A DNA stretch of 64,000 bases from assembly GCA_947444195.1 (NCBI GenBank), contig CANEZL010000007.1, forward strand, positions 95,347 to 159,346. The letters are read 5' to 3'. Positions 17,835-26,686 of this stretch are shown in pieces (within the stretch, counting starts at the first letter, position 1; each line of letters starts with the position of its first letter). Origin of the DNA: Methylobacteriaceae bacterium (GTDB lineage Bacteria; Pseudomonadota; Alphaproteobacteria; Rhizobiales; Beijerinckiaceae). Under the pieces are notes generated by a model. The model worked only from the letters and a program-made list of their open reading frames with translations, was not told where the DNA came from and ran no database searches. The translations under genes and the position numbers were made by a program.

Positions 17835-18701
17835 ATGCACCGCTCAGCCACGATCTCCGCCCGCAGGCGCGGGCTCGTGCGGCCGGGCCTCTTCGCCGGC
17901 CTCCTCGCGCTGGGCTGCCTCGCCTCCGGCGCCGCCCTGGCCGCCGGCTCCCAGTCCTTCGCGGTGCCGATGCCCGCGCCCCTGCCGCCGGTGCGGGTCA
18001 TGACGCTCCTCGTCGCCCTGCACCTTCTCGGCGTGTGCTTCGGCCTCGGCGGCGCGACGATGCTCGATTTCTGGATCCTGCGCTGGATGCGCTGGGGCCG
18101 CCTGCCCGCCGAGATCGCGCGCATCTTCCTGTTCGTCAGCAAGGTGGTCTCGGTCGGGCTCGGCCTCCTCTGGATCTCGGGCCTCGGCTTCCTCGCCGTC
18201 TACGCCTTCGAATCCCCCGACAAGCTCGCCAATCCCAAGCTCTGGGCGAAGGTGGCGATCGTCGTGGTGCTCACCGTCAACGGCCTCGTCATCCACGCCC
18301 TCGTGCTCCCCGGCGTGCTGCGCGACATCGGCCGCCCGATGCTCGAGGGCGTGTCGGGAGTGCGCACGGGCGTGTTCCTGGTCTCGGGAGCGATCTCCGG
18401 CGTGTCCTGGTACAGCGCCTTCGCGCTGGGCCTCCTGCGCGAGTTCAACGGGCAGGTCTCGGGCGGCCTGCTGCTCGCCCTGTGGCTGGCCGCGGTGGCG
18501 GCGGCGTCGCTGGGCGCCTACCTGTTCTGGCTGCACCTGCGCGAGTGGAAGCTGCGCCAGATCGGGGCCGCCCTGCGGGCCTTGGAGCCGGAGCGGGGGG
18601 CGCCCCTCGCCGAGGCCGCCGCCGAGCCCCGCGGCGCGGCGGCCCCGCGGATCCCGGCCGACCGCATCCTCCCCCTCCACCCGGCCGCCCTGCGCGCGTG
18701 A
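17835..18701 (+). CDS. Polytopic membrane protein embedded in the type II secretion locus
   Basis: A 288-residue protein with an apparent signal/TM segment (residues about 17-38) and about five further membrane helices (MTLLVALHLLGVCFGLGGAT; VSVGLGLLWISGLGFLAVY; VAIVVVLTVNGLVIHALVL; VFLVSGAISGVSWYSAFALG; LLLALWLAAVAAASLGAYLF). The C-terminal tail is Ala/Pro/Glu-rich. A good Shine-Dalgarno (GAGGAGA) precedes ATG 17835. Its stop overlaps the gspO start as GTGA, so it heads the minor-pseudopilin operon. I do not recognise it as a standard Gsp component; VALHLLG...GG...D resembles uncharacterised DUF-type membrane proteins. Confidence 0.75.
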   Translation: MHRSATISARRRGLVRPGLFAGLLALGCLASGAALAAGSQSFAVPMPAPLPPVRVMTLLVALHLLGVCFGLGGATMLDFWILRWMRWGRLPAEIARIFLFVSKVVSVGLGLLWISGLGFLAVYAFESPDKLANPKLWAKVAIVVVLTVNGLVIHALVLPGVLRDIGRPMLEGVSGVRTGVFLVSGAISGVSWYSAFALGLLREFNGQVSGGLLLALWLAAVAAASLGAYLFWLHLREWKLRQIGAALRALEPERGAPLAEAAAEPRGAAAPRIPADRILPLHPAALRA

Positions 18702-19195
18702 TCCCCGCACTCTCCCTCTCCGGCGCCCTCTCCGGCGCCGCGCTCGTCGCGCTCCTGCCGCTGCCGATGACGCTGCCGGCGAGCCTCGTCGACCTGCGCC
18801 GCCGCATCATTCCGGACGCGCTCAACCTCGCGCTCCTCGGCCTCGGCCTCGCCTTCGCCGCCTGGCGGGAGGGAGCGGGCTGGGGGGCCGCCTCCGCGCT
18901 GGCGCAGGCCGGCCTCGCCTACCTGCTGTTCTGGTCCCTGCGCGCCCTCCACGCGCGGCTGCGCGGGCGGATCGGGCTGGGGCTCGGCGACGTGAAGTTC
19001 ATCGCCGCCGCCACCGCCTGGACGGGGCTCGCGGGCCTGCCCGTCCTCATCCTCGCGGCCAGCCTCTCGGCCCTCGCCGCGGTCGGGCTCGGCGCGCTCG
19101 CCGGCCGGCGGATCGCCGCGACCACCCGCCTGCCGTTCGGCCCCTTCCTGGCGCTCGGGCTGCACACGGCCCTGTTCGTCGGGTCGCTCGCCTGA
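18698..19195 (+). CDS. gspO: Prepilin peptidase (A24 family), GspO-type
   Basis: A 165-residue inner-membrane aspartyl protease that cleaves the GspG-K leaders. Both catalytic aspartates are in expected contexts: Asp in LVDLRRRIIPDALN near the N-terminus and Asp in GLGLGDVKF. It lacks the N-terminal methyltransferase/zinc domain of full-length PilD, so it is a short A24A/CpaA-like form. It starts at GTG 18698 overlapping the upstream stop, and its own stop overlaps the gspH ATG. Confidence 0.9.
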   Translation: MIPALSLSGALSGAALVALLPLPMTLPASLVDLRRRIIPDALNLALLGLGLAFAAWREGAGWGAASALAQAGLAYLLFWSLRALHARLRGRIGLGLGDVKFIAAATAWTGLAGLPVLILAASLSALAAVGLGALAGRRIAATTRLPFGPFLALGLHTALFVGSLA

Positions 19196-19656
19196 TGGCC
19201 CGCGGGAAGGGGGGCGCCGGCCCGTCCGACGGGTTCACCCTGGTGGAGATGCTGGTGACGCTGGCGGTCCTCGGGCTCGCGGCGGCGGTGGCGTTCCAGT
19301 CCCTCGGGCGCGGCGCCCTCGATCGCCGGGCGGCGGCCCTGTCCGAGACGGTGGCCGCGGAGATCGACCGGCTCCGGGCGGAGGCGATCCGGTCGGGGCG
19401 GGGCGGGCGCCTCGCCTTCGAGCCGCGCGCCGGCCTGTTCCTGAGCTCCCGCCCCGGCGCGGCGCCGATCCCGGCCCGCGGCGTGCGGGTCGCGGTGGAG
19501 GGCGGCGTGCCGGAGCGGCCGCTGCCAGGCGAGATCCGGCTGCTGCCGGACGGCAGTTCGACGGGGGGGCGCATCGTCTTCTCCGCCGGCGCGGAGGGGC
19601 GGATCCTCACCGTGAGCGCGCTGACCGGCCGGGTCCGGCGCGGGGAGGGGCCCTGA
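19195..19656 (+). CDS. gspH: Minor pseudopilin GspH
   Basis: A 153-residue pseudopilin. The leader ends at Gly13, then FTLVEMLVTLAVLGLAAAV with Glu5. A GspH-type globular domain follows (LSETVAAEIDRLRAEAIRSG...GRLAFEPRAGLF). It should sit near the pseudopilus tip with GspI, J and K. Start and stop each overlap neighbouring genes by one base (TGATG), so the operon is tightly coupled. Confidence 0.9.
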   Translation: MARGKGGAGPSDGFTLVEMLVTLAVLGLAAAVAFQSLGRGALDRRAAALSETVAAEIDRLRAEAIRSGRGGRLAFEPRAGLFLSSRPGAAPIPARGVRVAVEGGVPERPLPGEIRLLPDGSSTGGRIVFSAGAEGRILTVSALTGRVRRGEGP

Positions 19657-20063
19657 TGGGCGCCGAGCCCGCCGAGGCGGCCCCGGAGGCCGGCTTCACC
19701 CTCGTGGAGATCCTGGTGGCCTTCGCGGTCGCGGCGGCGGCCACGACCCTCGTCCTCCAGATCGCCGGCACGGTGGCGGGCGGCGTCCGCCGCGTCGAGG
19801 CCCTGCGCGTGGTGGCCGACGAGGCCGAGGGCGTCGCCCTGCGCCGCCTCACCGAGGGTCCGCTCCGGCCGGGCCTCGTGCAGGGGCGCTTCTCCGACGG
19901 CAGCCCCTGGATCCTCAGCGTCGCGGACGTGCGGCCGGGCCACGGCAATGGGGGGCAGGGCGGACAGGCGCGGGTGCCGCCGCTCTGGCTGCTCCGGGTG
20001 AGCCGCGCCGGGCCCGGGAACGAGCCGGTCTACGCCACCCTTGTGCCGGGCCGGATCGAGTGA
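19656..20063 (+). CDS. gspI: Minor pseudopilin GspI-like
   Basis: A 135-residue pseudopilin. The leader ends at Gly13, followed by FTLVEILVAFAVAAAATTLV with Glu5. The short globular domain includes EGVALRRLTEG and ends in an uncharged strand (WLLRVSRAGPGNEPVYATLV). Order between gspH and gspJ and the short length fit GspI, which binds GspJ and GspK in the tip complex. Assignment rests more on position than on unique residues. Confidence 0.82.
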   Translation: MGAEPAEAAPEAGFTLVEILVAFAVAAAATTLVLQIAGTVAGGVRRVEALRVVADEAEGVALRRLTEGPLRPGLVQGRFSDGSPWILSVADVRPGHGNGGQGGQARVPPLWLLRVSRAGPGNEPVYATLVPGRIE

Positions 20064-20689
20064 GGCCCGGCCGCGCGGACATCCCGGCCGCCGCGCCGGA
20101 AGCGGAGGCGCGCGAGGCGGGGTTCACCCTCGTCGAGACCCTGGTCTGCCTCGCCCTGGCGGGCCTGATCGGCGTGCTCCTGGTCAACGCCGTCCGCGTC
20201 GCGGGCAGCGCCTCCGCCGCGGCCGGGTACGCCCGCGGCGCCGAGGAGGTGCAATCGGTCCGCGACCACCTGCGCCGCACCCTCGGCAGCCTCGCCAAGC
20301 GCCGCACGGACGGATCGCGGCCCACGCTCCTCGGCGGTCCGGACAGCCTCACCGCCGTCATCGAGCCCGACCGCACCCTGGAACGGACGACCGAACTCGT
20401 GGTCACCCTGGCACGGGGCGCCGGCACGGAGCGGGGCCCGACCCTGGTGGAGAGCCGGGCCCTGCCGGAACGGGCGGCGGGCGCGCGGGGCGAGGTGCTC
20501 CTCGCCGGCATCGGCGGGTTCGGGATCCGGTATTTCGGCGCGCTCGCCGACGGGGCCCGGCCGGGCTGGCACCCGGTCTGGCCGAGGCCCGACCGGCAGC
20601 CGAGCCTCGTCGAGATCCAGGTCGCCTTCCCGCCCACGGACCGGCGCCGGTGGCCGCCCCTCCTCATCGCCCTCGACGGCCGGCCGTGA
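20060..20689 (+). CDS. gspJ: Minor pseudopilin GspJ
   Basis: A 209-residue pseudopilin, typical for GspJ. The leader ends at Gly21, then FTLVETLVCLALAGLIGVLL with Glu5. The long globular domain (VRDHLRRTLGSLAKRR, TELVVTLARG, GFGIRYFGALADG) matches the GspJ layout. It starts at GTG 20060, overlapping the gspI stop, and its stop overlaps gspK. Confidence 0.88.
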   Translation: MRPGRADIPAAAPEAEAREAGFTLVETLVCLALAGLIGVLLVNAVRVAGSASAAAGYARGAEEVQSVRDHLRRTLGSLAKRRTDGSRPTLLGGPDSLTAVIEPDRTLERTTELVVTLARGAGTERGPTLVESRALPERAAGARGEVLLAGIGGFGIRYFGALADGARPGWHPVWPRPDRQPSLVEIQVAFPPTDRRRWPPLLIALDGRP

Positions 20690-21573
20690 GGGGGCCCGCG
20701 GACGGCGAGGACGGCTTCGTGCTGGTCTCGGTGCTGGCGGTGCTCGCCGTGCTCGGGGCGGTGCTGACCGCGGCGACGCTTCAGCTGCGCTCCGCCACGT
20801 CCCTGGTCCAGGCCCGCGCCGAGACCGTGCGGCTCCAGGGCGCGGCGGACGGGATCGCCCGCCTGATCGCCGACGATCTCGACCTCCAGCGCACCTACCG
20901 CACCGCCGGGCTCGGCCTGCCCGAGGACGGGAGCCCGGTGGCCTGCCCCCTGGGACAGGGCCGCAGCGCGCTCCTGTCGATCCAGGACCAGGGCCGCCTG
21001 ATCGACCTCAACACCACGCCGCGGCCGGCGATGGAGGAGGCCTTCCGCCTCCTCGGCGTCCCGGACCGGGAGGCCCTGGCACTGGGCGCCGAGATCGTGG
21101 ATTACCGCGACCCGGACGACACGCCGGAGCCCAACGGCGGGGCGGAACGGGCGCAGTACCGCGCCCAGGGGCTCGCCTGGGCGCCGCGGAACGGCCCCTT
21201 CCTCAGCATCGAGGAGATCGGCCGCCTGCCATCCGTGACGCCGGCCCTCGCCCATCGCCTCGCGCCGGCCCTGACCGTGCACAATCCGGGGGGCCGCTTC
21301 GATCTCGCCGGCCTCCTGGGGCGGCTGAACCCCGCCGCGGTGCAGAAGCTGCCGGCCTCCGCCACCCCGGTGCCGTCGCCGCGGCAGTATTTCCGCCTCG
21401 CGGTGGTGGTGGCCGACGCCCGCGCCCGGGCCGGACGCGCCGTGACGTTCGGTCCCGGCGCCACCGGCTTCGTCGTCTGGCAGCAGACGGTCCCGCCGGA
21501 TCTCGGCGCCGGGGGCGCGCACCCGGCCTGCGCGGCGATCGCGGCGGCCTTCTCGGCCCCGCCGCGGCCCTGA
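20686..21573 (+). CDS. gspK: Minor pseudopilin GspK (tip subunit)
   Basis: A 295-residue protein of the size expected for the large tip pseudopilin. The leader ends at Gly10 and the mature helix starts FVLVSVLAVLAVLGAVLT with Ser, not Glu, at position 5; loss of Glu5 is characteristic of GspK. The body contains LLSIQDQGRLIDLNTTPRP and a helix-hairpin-helix-like part (FLSIEEIGRLPSVTPALAHR) as in other GspK proteins. It is the last gene of the gspOHIJK unit; about 470 bp without a gene follow. Confidence 0.92.
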   Translation: MRGPADGEDGFVLVSVLAVLAVLGAVLTAATLQLRSATSLVQARAETVRLQGAADGIARLIADDLDLQRTYRTAGLGLPEDGSPVACPLGQGRSALLSIQDQGRLIDLNTTPRPAMEEAFRLLGVPDREALALGAEIVDYRDPDDTPEPNGGAERAQYRAQGLAWAPRNGPFLSIEEIGRLPSVTPALAHRLAPALTVHNPGGRFDLAGLLGRLNPAAVQKLPASATPVPSPRQYFRLAVVVADARARAGRAVTFGPGATGFVVWQQTVPPDLGAGGAHPACAAIAAAFSAPPRP

Positions 21574-21692
21574 GCGCTTCCCGCGGGACGGCCGCCGCGG
21601 CGGATAGGGGCTCGGGAGAAGCCGATCCTCCGATAACGGTGCTCCGCCCCTCGGGCAGCGCGATCGCACAGGGCGATCCGATTCTCTCCGCG

Positions 21693-21828
21693 GTCATTCC
21701 AGGACGCTCGCCGAGCGAGCCCGGACCCGAAGGCGCGCGGAGCGTGCAACCCAGGAACACCGCTCTTCCGAACCCAACCGCTTCGGTGTGCATGGATCTC
21801 GGGCTCCGCTCCGCGGCCCCGGGATGAC
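21693..21828 (+). repeat. Dispersed intergenic repeat, copy B
   Basis: This 136-bp copy begins GTCATTCCAGGACGCTCG and ends GCGGCCCCGGGATGAC. It matches copy A (minus strand) and copy C across its full length. It lies in the gene-free stretch 21574-22040 between the convergent gspK and copper-oxidase genes; I see nothing else there. Confidence 0.8.
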
Positions 21829-22040
21829 CGGCAGTTCCATCTGCGATCGCCTCCCTCAGCGGGGGAGGGAAGACGCGGAGACGACCGCCCGAGGAAGGTG
21901 AACACGGTGGTCCGTGCCGCGGGAGGTGGCGCGGCGCGGTGCTCATGCGAGATCCGCCGCCCCTTCCGGGACGGCGGATCCGCGTCTTGCGGCCGGGCCC
22001 GGATCGCTGCGATCGGGCCCGGCATGCGTCGTTGCGCTCG

Positions 22041-24731
22041 CTACTGCTGGAGCCCTGGGGCCGCGCAGAAGGAGGCATCCTGCTTGAACAGGTCGCCGCC
22101 GTCCGGCTTCGCGAGGTAGAGGGTGAAGTTCTGGTGGCGCAGGTAGTAGCCCGGCCAGTCGATCGACTCGTAGGAGGCGCAGGTTCCGGAGTTGCAGCCG
22201 CAGGTGCCGGAGAGCGCCGCGCGCTGGTTGAAGGTGGCGCCCCGCTTGAAGATGTCGCCCCCGTCGCTGGTCTGCTGCCAGATCTGGAAGTTCTGGTGGC
22301 GCAGGTACTGGTTGCTGGCCGTCGAGGACATGAAGGACACGCCCTGGCCGGCGAGACCCGCCACCTGACGGAAGGTGGATTGCTGCCGGTCGCTCGCGCT
22401 GGCCGGCGTGATCAGGCGCGCGGCGCCGCCCACATTCGCCACGTAGGTCGCCGGGAAGTTGCTCGATTGCAGGCTCCGCAGCGTGCCCGTGCTCGCTCCG
22501 GCGACGCTCGTGAACGTCTGGTTGGCCCCGCCGTGGCAGCCCCAGACGATCGTTCCTGCCCCGGCCTGCGTGGAACCACCGTAGACGTCGAGGCAGAGGT
22601 TCGATGCGGCCGAGACATAGGCGTTGCCGTTGCCCTGGGCGCGGGCCACCCACGACTGGTTCGTGCCGCCGTGGCAGGTCCACTGGTAGACCTGCGTGCC
22701 GTTGCCGACGGGGCCCGCCAAGCTCATGTCGAGGCACTTCCCGCTGGCGCCGTTCACGAGGGCCGAACCTCCGTTGGCGGCCCGGACGGTCCAGGATTGT
22801 TCGGCGCCCCCCGTGCAGGCCTGCTGGGTGACCGGCGCGCCGTCGCTGGCGTTGCCGGCCGGGACCGCGAGGCACAGCCCGGAATGGCCGGCCTTGAGCG
22901 CGATGCCGCCGGTGCTGCCCGTGCCGCCCGTCCCGCCGCCGCCCGTGCCGTCCCCGCCGGTCCCCCCGCCGCCGGAGCCGCCGCTGCCGCCGCCCGATCC
23001 GCCGGTGCCCTGAGCGGCCGCCACGGGGGCGGCCACCTGCGTCGGCGCCGCGACGCCCGCGCCCAGCGCGACGATCACGCCGGGGGAGGGCACGCCCTTC
23101 TGGTCGATCGCGACGAGCTGGTAGTAGCCGGGAGGCGCGATGTTGCCTGAGGCCGGGGCCTGGACGCTGACGGTGGTGTCCGCCTGCGTGAAGGCGACCG
23201 CGTGGCGGCGCTGGGTGGCGTTGAAGCTGTGCGTGGTCTGGCTCAGGCCCACCAGCACGACCTGGGCGAGGCCGTTCTGCGAGGTCAGCTCGAACTGCAG
23301 GTTCTGCCCGTGCTGCACCTGCACCGTGCTGAGGCTGACGATCTGGGGCCGGGGCGCCAGCGCGGCCTTCCCGTTCACGCTGGTGAACAGGTAGGGCGGG
23401 TAGTAGGCCTCGGCGTTCTGGTTGTTGACCGGGCCCGGCGCACCGCCGCCGGCCAGGAGCAGCGCGCCGTTCTGCAGCAGGATCGCGGTGGAGTGGTAGC
23501 CGCGATAGACCGCGCCGGAGGCGCCGACCGACCAGCGGCCGGTCTTCGGGTCCCAGATCTCGGACTGGAGGACGGTGTCGCCGTCCCCGCGGTCGTTGAA
23601 CTTGCTGCCGCCGGTGACGGCGACCTGGCCGGAGGGCAGCACGGTCGCGTTGGCCCAGGCGCGGCCGACGCTCATCGGCGCCGTATCCGCCACCGCCGGC
23701 GTGCCGCCGTTGATGTCGATGGTGGTGGCGCGGCTGCTGGAGAGGAAGCCGCTGCCGTTGTCGTAGCTGTTGCCGCCCACCTGGAGGATCTTGCCGGTGT
23801 CGTACATGGCGGCGGTGGAGACGGGGCCGACGTTCGGCGCGTCGAGGGCCGAGCTGGCGTTGCGCTGCGGCTCCTTGAAGTTCATCGCCGTGACCGCGCC
23901 GTTCCCGGCGGGGTCGAGGTACCACATCTTCTCGGAGGTGATGCCGAAGACCTTGCCGTTCGGCGCGATCCAGGCCCGCGGATACCACCAGCGATTGTTG
24001 TCGGGCCCGAACGCGTCGCGGCTCTTGGCGCCGAACAGGCTGCGCCAGTTGGCCCCGTCATACACTTCCGGCGTCATCCCGGTCATGTAGCCCTTGTCGA
24101 TGCTGCCCTGCGGGTCGGCCCAGCCGCCGAGATAGGGATACGAGCCGCCCATGATGATCTGCTGCCCGTTGGGCAGGGTGAGCATGGTGGAGTAGTAGCG
24201 GTCGGCGGCGGTGCGGGCGGCGATGGCCGTCACCTTGCTGCCGGTGCTGTCGAGGACGACGCTGCCCTTGTCGTTGCCGTTGTCGAAGATGCCGCCCGAG
24301 ATCAGGAGCGAGCCGTCCGGCCGGAAGGCCTGGGCCGCGCAGAAGCTGTTGATGCCCACCACGCCCCCGAGGGTGGTGTGGCCCCCCTGCGCGAAGCCCT
24401 TGTAGGGGTCCCAGATATCGAAGGTCCGGCCGTCCTGGGTGCCCGGGTTGCCCAAGGGCGTCCCGAACGAGACCACCTTGCCGCTCGGCAGCAGGCCCAG
24501 CGCGATGGCGTTCATCGGCCAGTCCTTGAGGCCCGACCACATGCCCATCGTGGGGGCGGTGTCGGGGATCGCGAGGCCGGCCAGCAGCGGGTCGGCCACC
24601 GGGTTCACCACGACCCCGAACTTGGCGGCCTGGGCGGGCAGGGCGCAGGTCGCCAGCATGGTCGCGGACAAGAGCGCCGCGTCGCGCATGCGCCTCCGGA
24701 CCCGCCCCTCTGCCTTCGTCACGTTCATCAT
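22041..24731 (-). CDS. Secreted galactose/glyoxal-oxidase-like copper radical oxidase with ricin-B and AbfB-type domains
   Basis: An 896-residue exported protein (signal peptide to about residue 35). A kelch-type seven-blade propeller carries the family's copper/radical residues in expected contexts: Cys131 in INSFCAAQ (Cys-Tyr partner), Tyr180 in ADRYYST, Tyr-His in RGYHSTAI near 411 and His in TTHSFNATQRR near 500, within a DUF1929-type early-set domain. Members oxidise primary alcohols or aldehydes and release H2O2. After a Gly/Ser-rich linker (about 575-605) come a ricin-B lectin domain (QSW motifs) and an AbfB-like domain (YLRHQNF twice). The upstream Sco-like gene suits copper loading. 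The substrate is unknown. Confidence 0.85.
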   Translation of the reverse strand: MMNVTKAEGRVRRRMRDAALLSATMLATCALPAQAAKFGVVVNPVADPLLAGLAIPDTAPTMGMWSGLKDWPMNAIALGLLPSGKVVSFGTPLGNPGTQDGRTFDIWDPYKGFAQGGHTTLGGVVGINSFCAAQAFRPDGSLLISGGIFDNGNDKGSVVLDSTGSKVTAIAARTAADRYYSTMLTLPNGQQIIMGGSYPYLGGWADPQGSIDKGYMTGMTPEVYDGANWRSLFGAKSRDAFGPDNNRWWYPRAWIAPNGKVFGITSEKMWYLDPAGNGAVTAMNFKEPQRNASSALDAPNVGPVSTAAMYDTGKILQVGGNSYDNGSGFLSSSRATTIDINGGTPAVADTAPMSVGRAWANATVLPSGQVAVTGGSKFNDRGDGDTVLQSEIWDPKTGRWSVGASGAVYRGYHSTAILLQNGALLLAGGGAPGPVNNQNAEAYYPPYLFTSVNGKAALAPRPQIVSLSTVQVQHGQNLQFELTSQNGLAQVVLVGLSQTTHSFNATQRRHAVAFTQADTTVSVQAPASGNIAPPGYYQLVAIDQKGVPSPGVIVALGAGVAAPTQVAAPVAAAQGTGGSGGGSGGSGGGGTGGDGTGGGGTGGTGSTGGIALKAGHSGLCLAVPAGNASDGAPVTQQACTGGAEQSWTVRAANGGSALVNGASGKCLDMSLAGPVGNGTQVYQWTCHGGTNQSWVARAQGNGNAYVSAASNLCLDVYGGSTQAGAGTIVWGCHGGANQTFTSVAGASTGTLRSLQSSNFPATYVANVGGAARLITPASASDRQQSTFRQVAGLAGQGVSFMSSTASNQYLRHQNFQIWQQTSDGGDIFKRGATFNQRAALSGTCGCNSGTCASYESIDWPGYYLRHQNFTLYLAKPDGGDLFKQDASFCAAPGLQQ

Positions 24732-24783
24732 GGTCGTCGCGCGTCCTTGGTTGAAACTCGGTTGGGGAAGCTGGTGGAGGGGT

Positions 24784-25404
24784 TCAGGGCCCGGGGGAGG
24801 CCGCCGCGTCCCGTCGCGCGTCGAGGCCGCCCTCGAAGGTGCGCAGCAGGGCGATGTCGCGGCCGAGCCGCGGGCCGTCGACGGGATCGCCGCCATAGGT
24901 CATCGCCACCTGGCCGCGCCGGTCGAAGAGCAGGATCTGCGGGGGCGGCTCGGGCAGGGCGGCGGCGGGGTAGCGCAGCAGCGCGGCGAGGCGCGCCGTC
25001 CCCTCGGGGTCGTTCGCGAGGAAGCGCAGGGGCGAGGCGGCCCCCACCACGCCCTCGGCGAAGGCCCGGAGACGGCCGGCATCCCGGGCATCGCCCATCG
25101 CGAGCGCGAGGAACACGGCGCCGCCGCGCAGCCCACGGGCCACCGCGTCGAGGTCGCGCGCCCGCAGGATGCAGACGACGGAGCAGTCCTCCGCCACGAA
25201 GGAGACCACGACGACCTTGTCGCGGAGATCCTCGGCGGCGAGCGCCCGGCCGTGCTGGTCGATGCGCCGCGCGCCGCCGGCGCCCGACAGGAGGTCGCCG
25301 AGATCGCTCTGCCCCGGCGTCCAGCCCTCCGGCGCCGGCCGAACCGGCGCGGGAAGGCAGGCGACGCAGAAAGCAAGTGTTATCGTGAACAAAAAGCTTT
25401 TCAA
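24784..25404 (-). CDS. Sco1/SenC-like copper chaperone or thiol oxidoreductase
   Basis: About 206 residues with an N-terminal hydrophobic segment (FLFTITLAFCVACLP), then a thioredoxin-like fold. VVVVSFVAEDCSVVC holds the Sco CxxxC motif (Cys74 and Cys78). LLFDRRGQVAMTYGG is the usual late strand, but the histidine that normally precedes it in Sco proteins is not apparent (PEPPPQ there instead). No ATG fits; TTG 25404 lies close to the hydrophobic segment, while TTG 25461 is the far limit. It ends 52 bp before the copper oxidase, with which it probably forms one operon. In Streptomyces, Sco is known to deliver copper to GlxA. Confidence 0.72.
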   Translation of the reverse strand: MKSFLFTITLAFCVACLPAPVRPAPEGWTPGQSDLGDLLSGAGGARRIDQHGRALAAEDLRDKVVVVSFVAEDCSVVCILRARDLDAVARGLRGGAVFLALAMGDARDAGRLRAFAEGVVGAASPLRFLANDPEGTARLAALLRYPAAALPEPPPQILLFDRRGQVAMTYGGDPVDGPRLGRDIALLRTFEGGLDARRDAAASPGP

Positions 25405-25699
25405 CGCCGCCGAATCCCGTATTCCCGGCTCGATCGCCGTGGTCCGGAACCTAAGCGGCAAAAGTTGATAGTCTGTATTCGAGATTCGATGGGCATTCGT
25501 GCCTAACGAATCATTTCGAATATCGGCGATGTCGAGATCTGAAGCTCAGGACAAGATTTCATCGAAACGTCATCGCCCGATCTTCGCGCTGATCGCCGCG
25601 ACGCGCGGCCGATCCTGTCCCGCGGTGGATGACCGGAGGTCGATGCCCGTCGTTCCCGGGCCATGCGCCCGAAGATCCGCGCGGCCTGCGCCGCACGCC

Positions 25700-26182
25700 C
25701 TATGCCGGACCGGCCTCGTCCTCGGGGGTCCCGGGTTCGGCGGCCCCGTCCCGGCCACGCGTTTCCCGCCAGGCCCGGTCGCGCGCGGCCTGCGCCGCCC
25801 GCAACGGCGCGGTCTCGGCCTGCTGGCGGGCCTGGACCTCGCGCAGGCGCGCCTCCTCGCGGCGCGCCTTCCGCTTCAGGTGCGCGAGGTTGGCCGCCTT
25901 CTGCGCCCGGATCTCCGCGACGGTGATCGGATCCGTGCGCAGGGGCGCCTTCTCCCAGGGGCGCGGCCGCCGCTCCGGTGCCGGGCCGCGGGTCCGGCCC
26001 GATGCCGGGCGCGCCGTGCCCGCATCGGCGATCCGGAGGGCCTCGCTCAGGCTGAGGCCGGCGGCCTCGGCCACGCGGCGGGCCGCGGCCTCGCCCGCCG
26101 CGCGCTCCCCCGCCGTGGCGCCGCGCTCCATCACCGCGCGGCACTTGGCGAAGCGGGCGCGATCCAGTTCGGGCTCAGGCAT
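25700..26182 (-). CDS. Conserved hypothetical protein, charged and helical
   Basis: A 160-residue protein starting MPEPELDRARFAKCRAVMER. The N-terminal half (GERAAGEAAARRVAEAAGLS, then LSEALRIAD) resembles a short helical module seen in DUF2786-like proteins. The C-terminal half is a very basic and acidic helix (IRAQKAANLAHLKRKARREE). It has no signal peptide or membrane segment. It is a lone gene, with about 295 bp of gene-free DNA before the Sco start. I do not assign a function. Confidence 0.6.
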   Translation of the reverse strand: MPEPELDRARFAKCRAVMERGATAGERAAGEAAARRVAEAAGLSLSEALRIADAGTARPASGRTRGPAPERRPRPWEKAPLRTDPITVAEIRAQKAANLAHLKRKARREEARLREVQARQQAETAPLRAAQAARDRAWRETRGRDGAAEPGTPEDEAGPA

Positions 26183-26686
26183 CCGTCCCGCGCATTCCGG
26201 TGCAACCCTCGACGGTCCCGCGCGCGGACGATCCGCTGCGAGGCGCTCCGCTGCGGGGCGCTCCGCCTGCCTTAGAACGCTTTCCGCGTGCGTGGACCCC
26301 GGTCCGTCGCGCGAGCGAGGGGACAGGGCGCGCGGACCGGGCGCCGGTGGGGAGCGCCCTCGCGCGCGTGCGGCAGCGCACCAACAGATCCCCCGCGCTG
26401 CACCATCCAGTCATCGGCCGTACAGCAAAGGTGCCATAAAGCGGCTTGATCGGCGGCGCAGGGTCGGCCGCGCGCATCCCCGGCCCGGTCCGCACGAGCG
26501 GAGGGATAAGGGGAGCGTTTGCGGGGCGTTAACAGGTTGCTCGGAATTTGATCGGCATTCTTCCCGTGGAACCGACCCGAAAACAGGCCTGCCGCTTGCT
26601 TGGCTCTTCCGCCCATCTCGCATGCGCGAAGGCCGCGGCCCGCTCCCCCGCCGGCGACGGCGCTACGACATTCAGGAGAGAGATCC
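26183..26686. other. Intergenic region without recognised feature
   Basis: These 504 bp separate the leftward hypothetical gene from the rightward DUF2218 gene. The last 160 bp are less GC-rich and must contain the DUF2218 promoter. Reading frames here have no recognisable motif or codon pattern. Confidence 0.4.
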
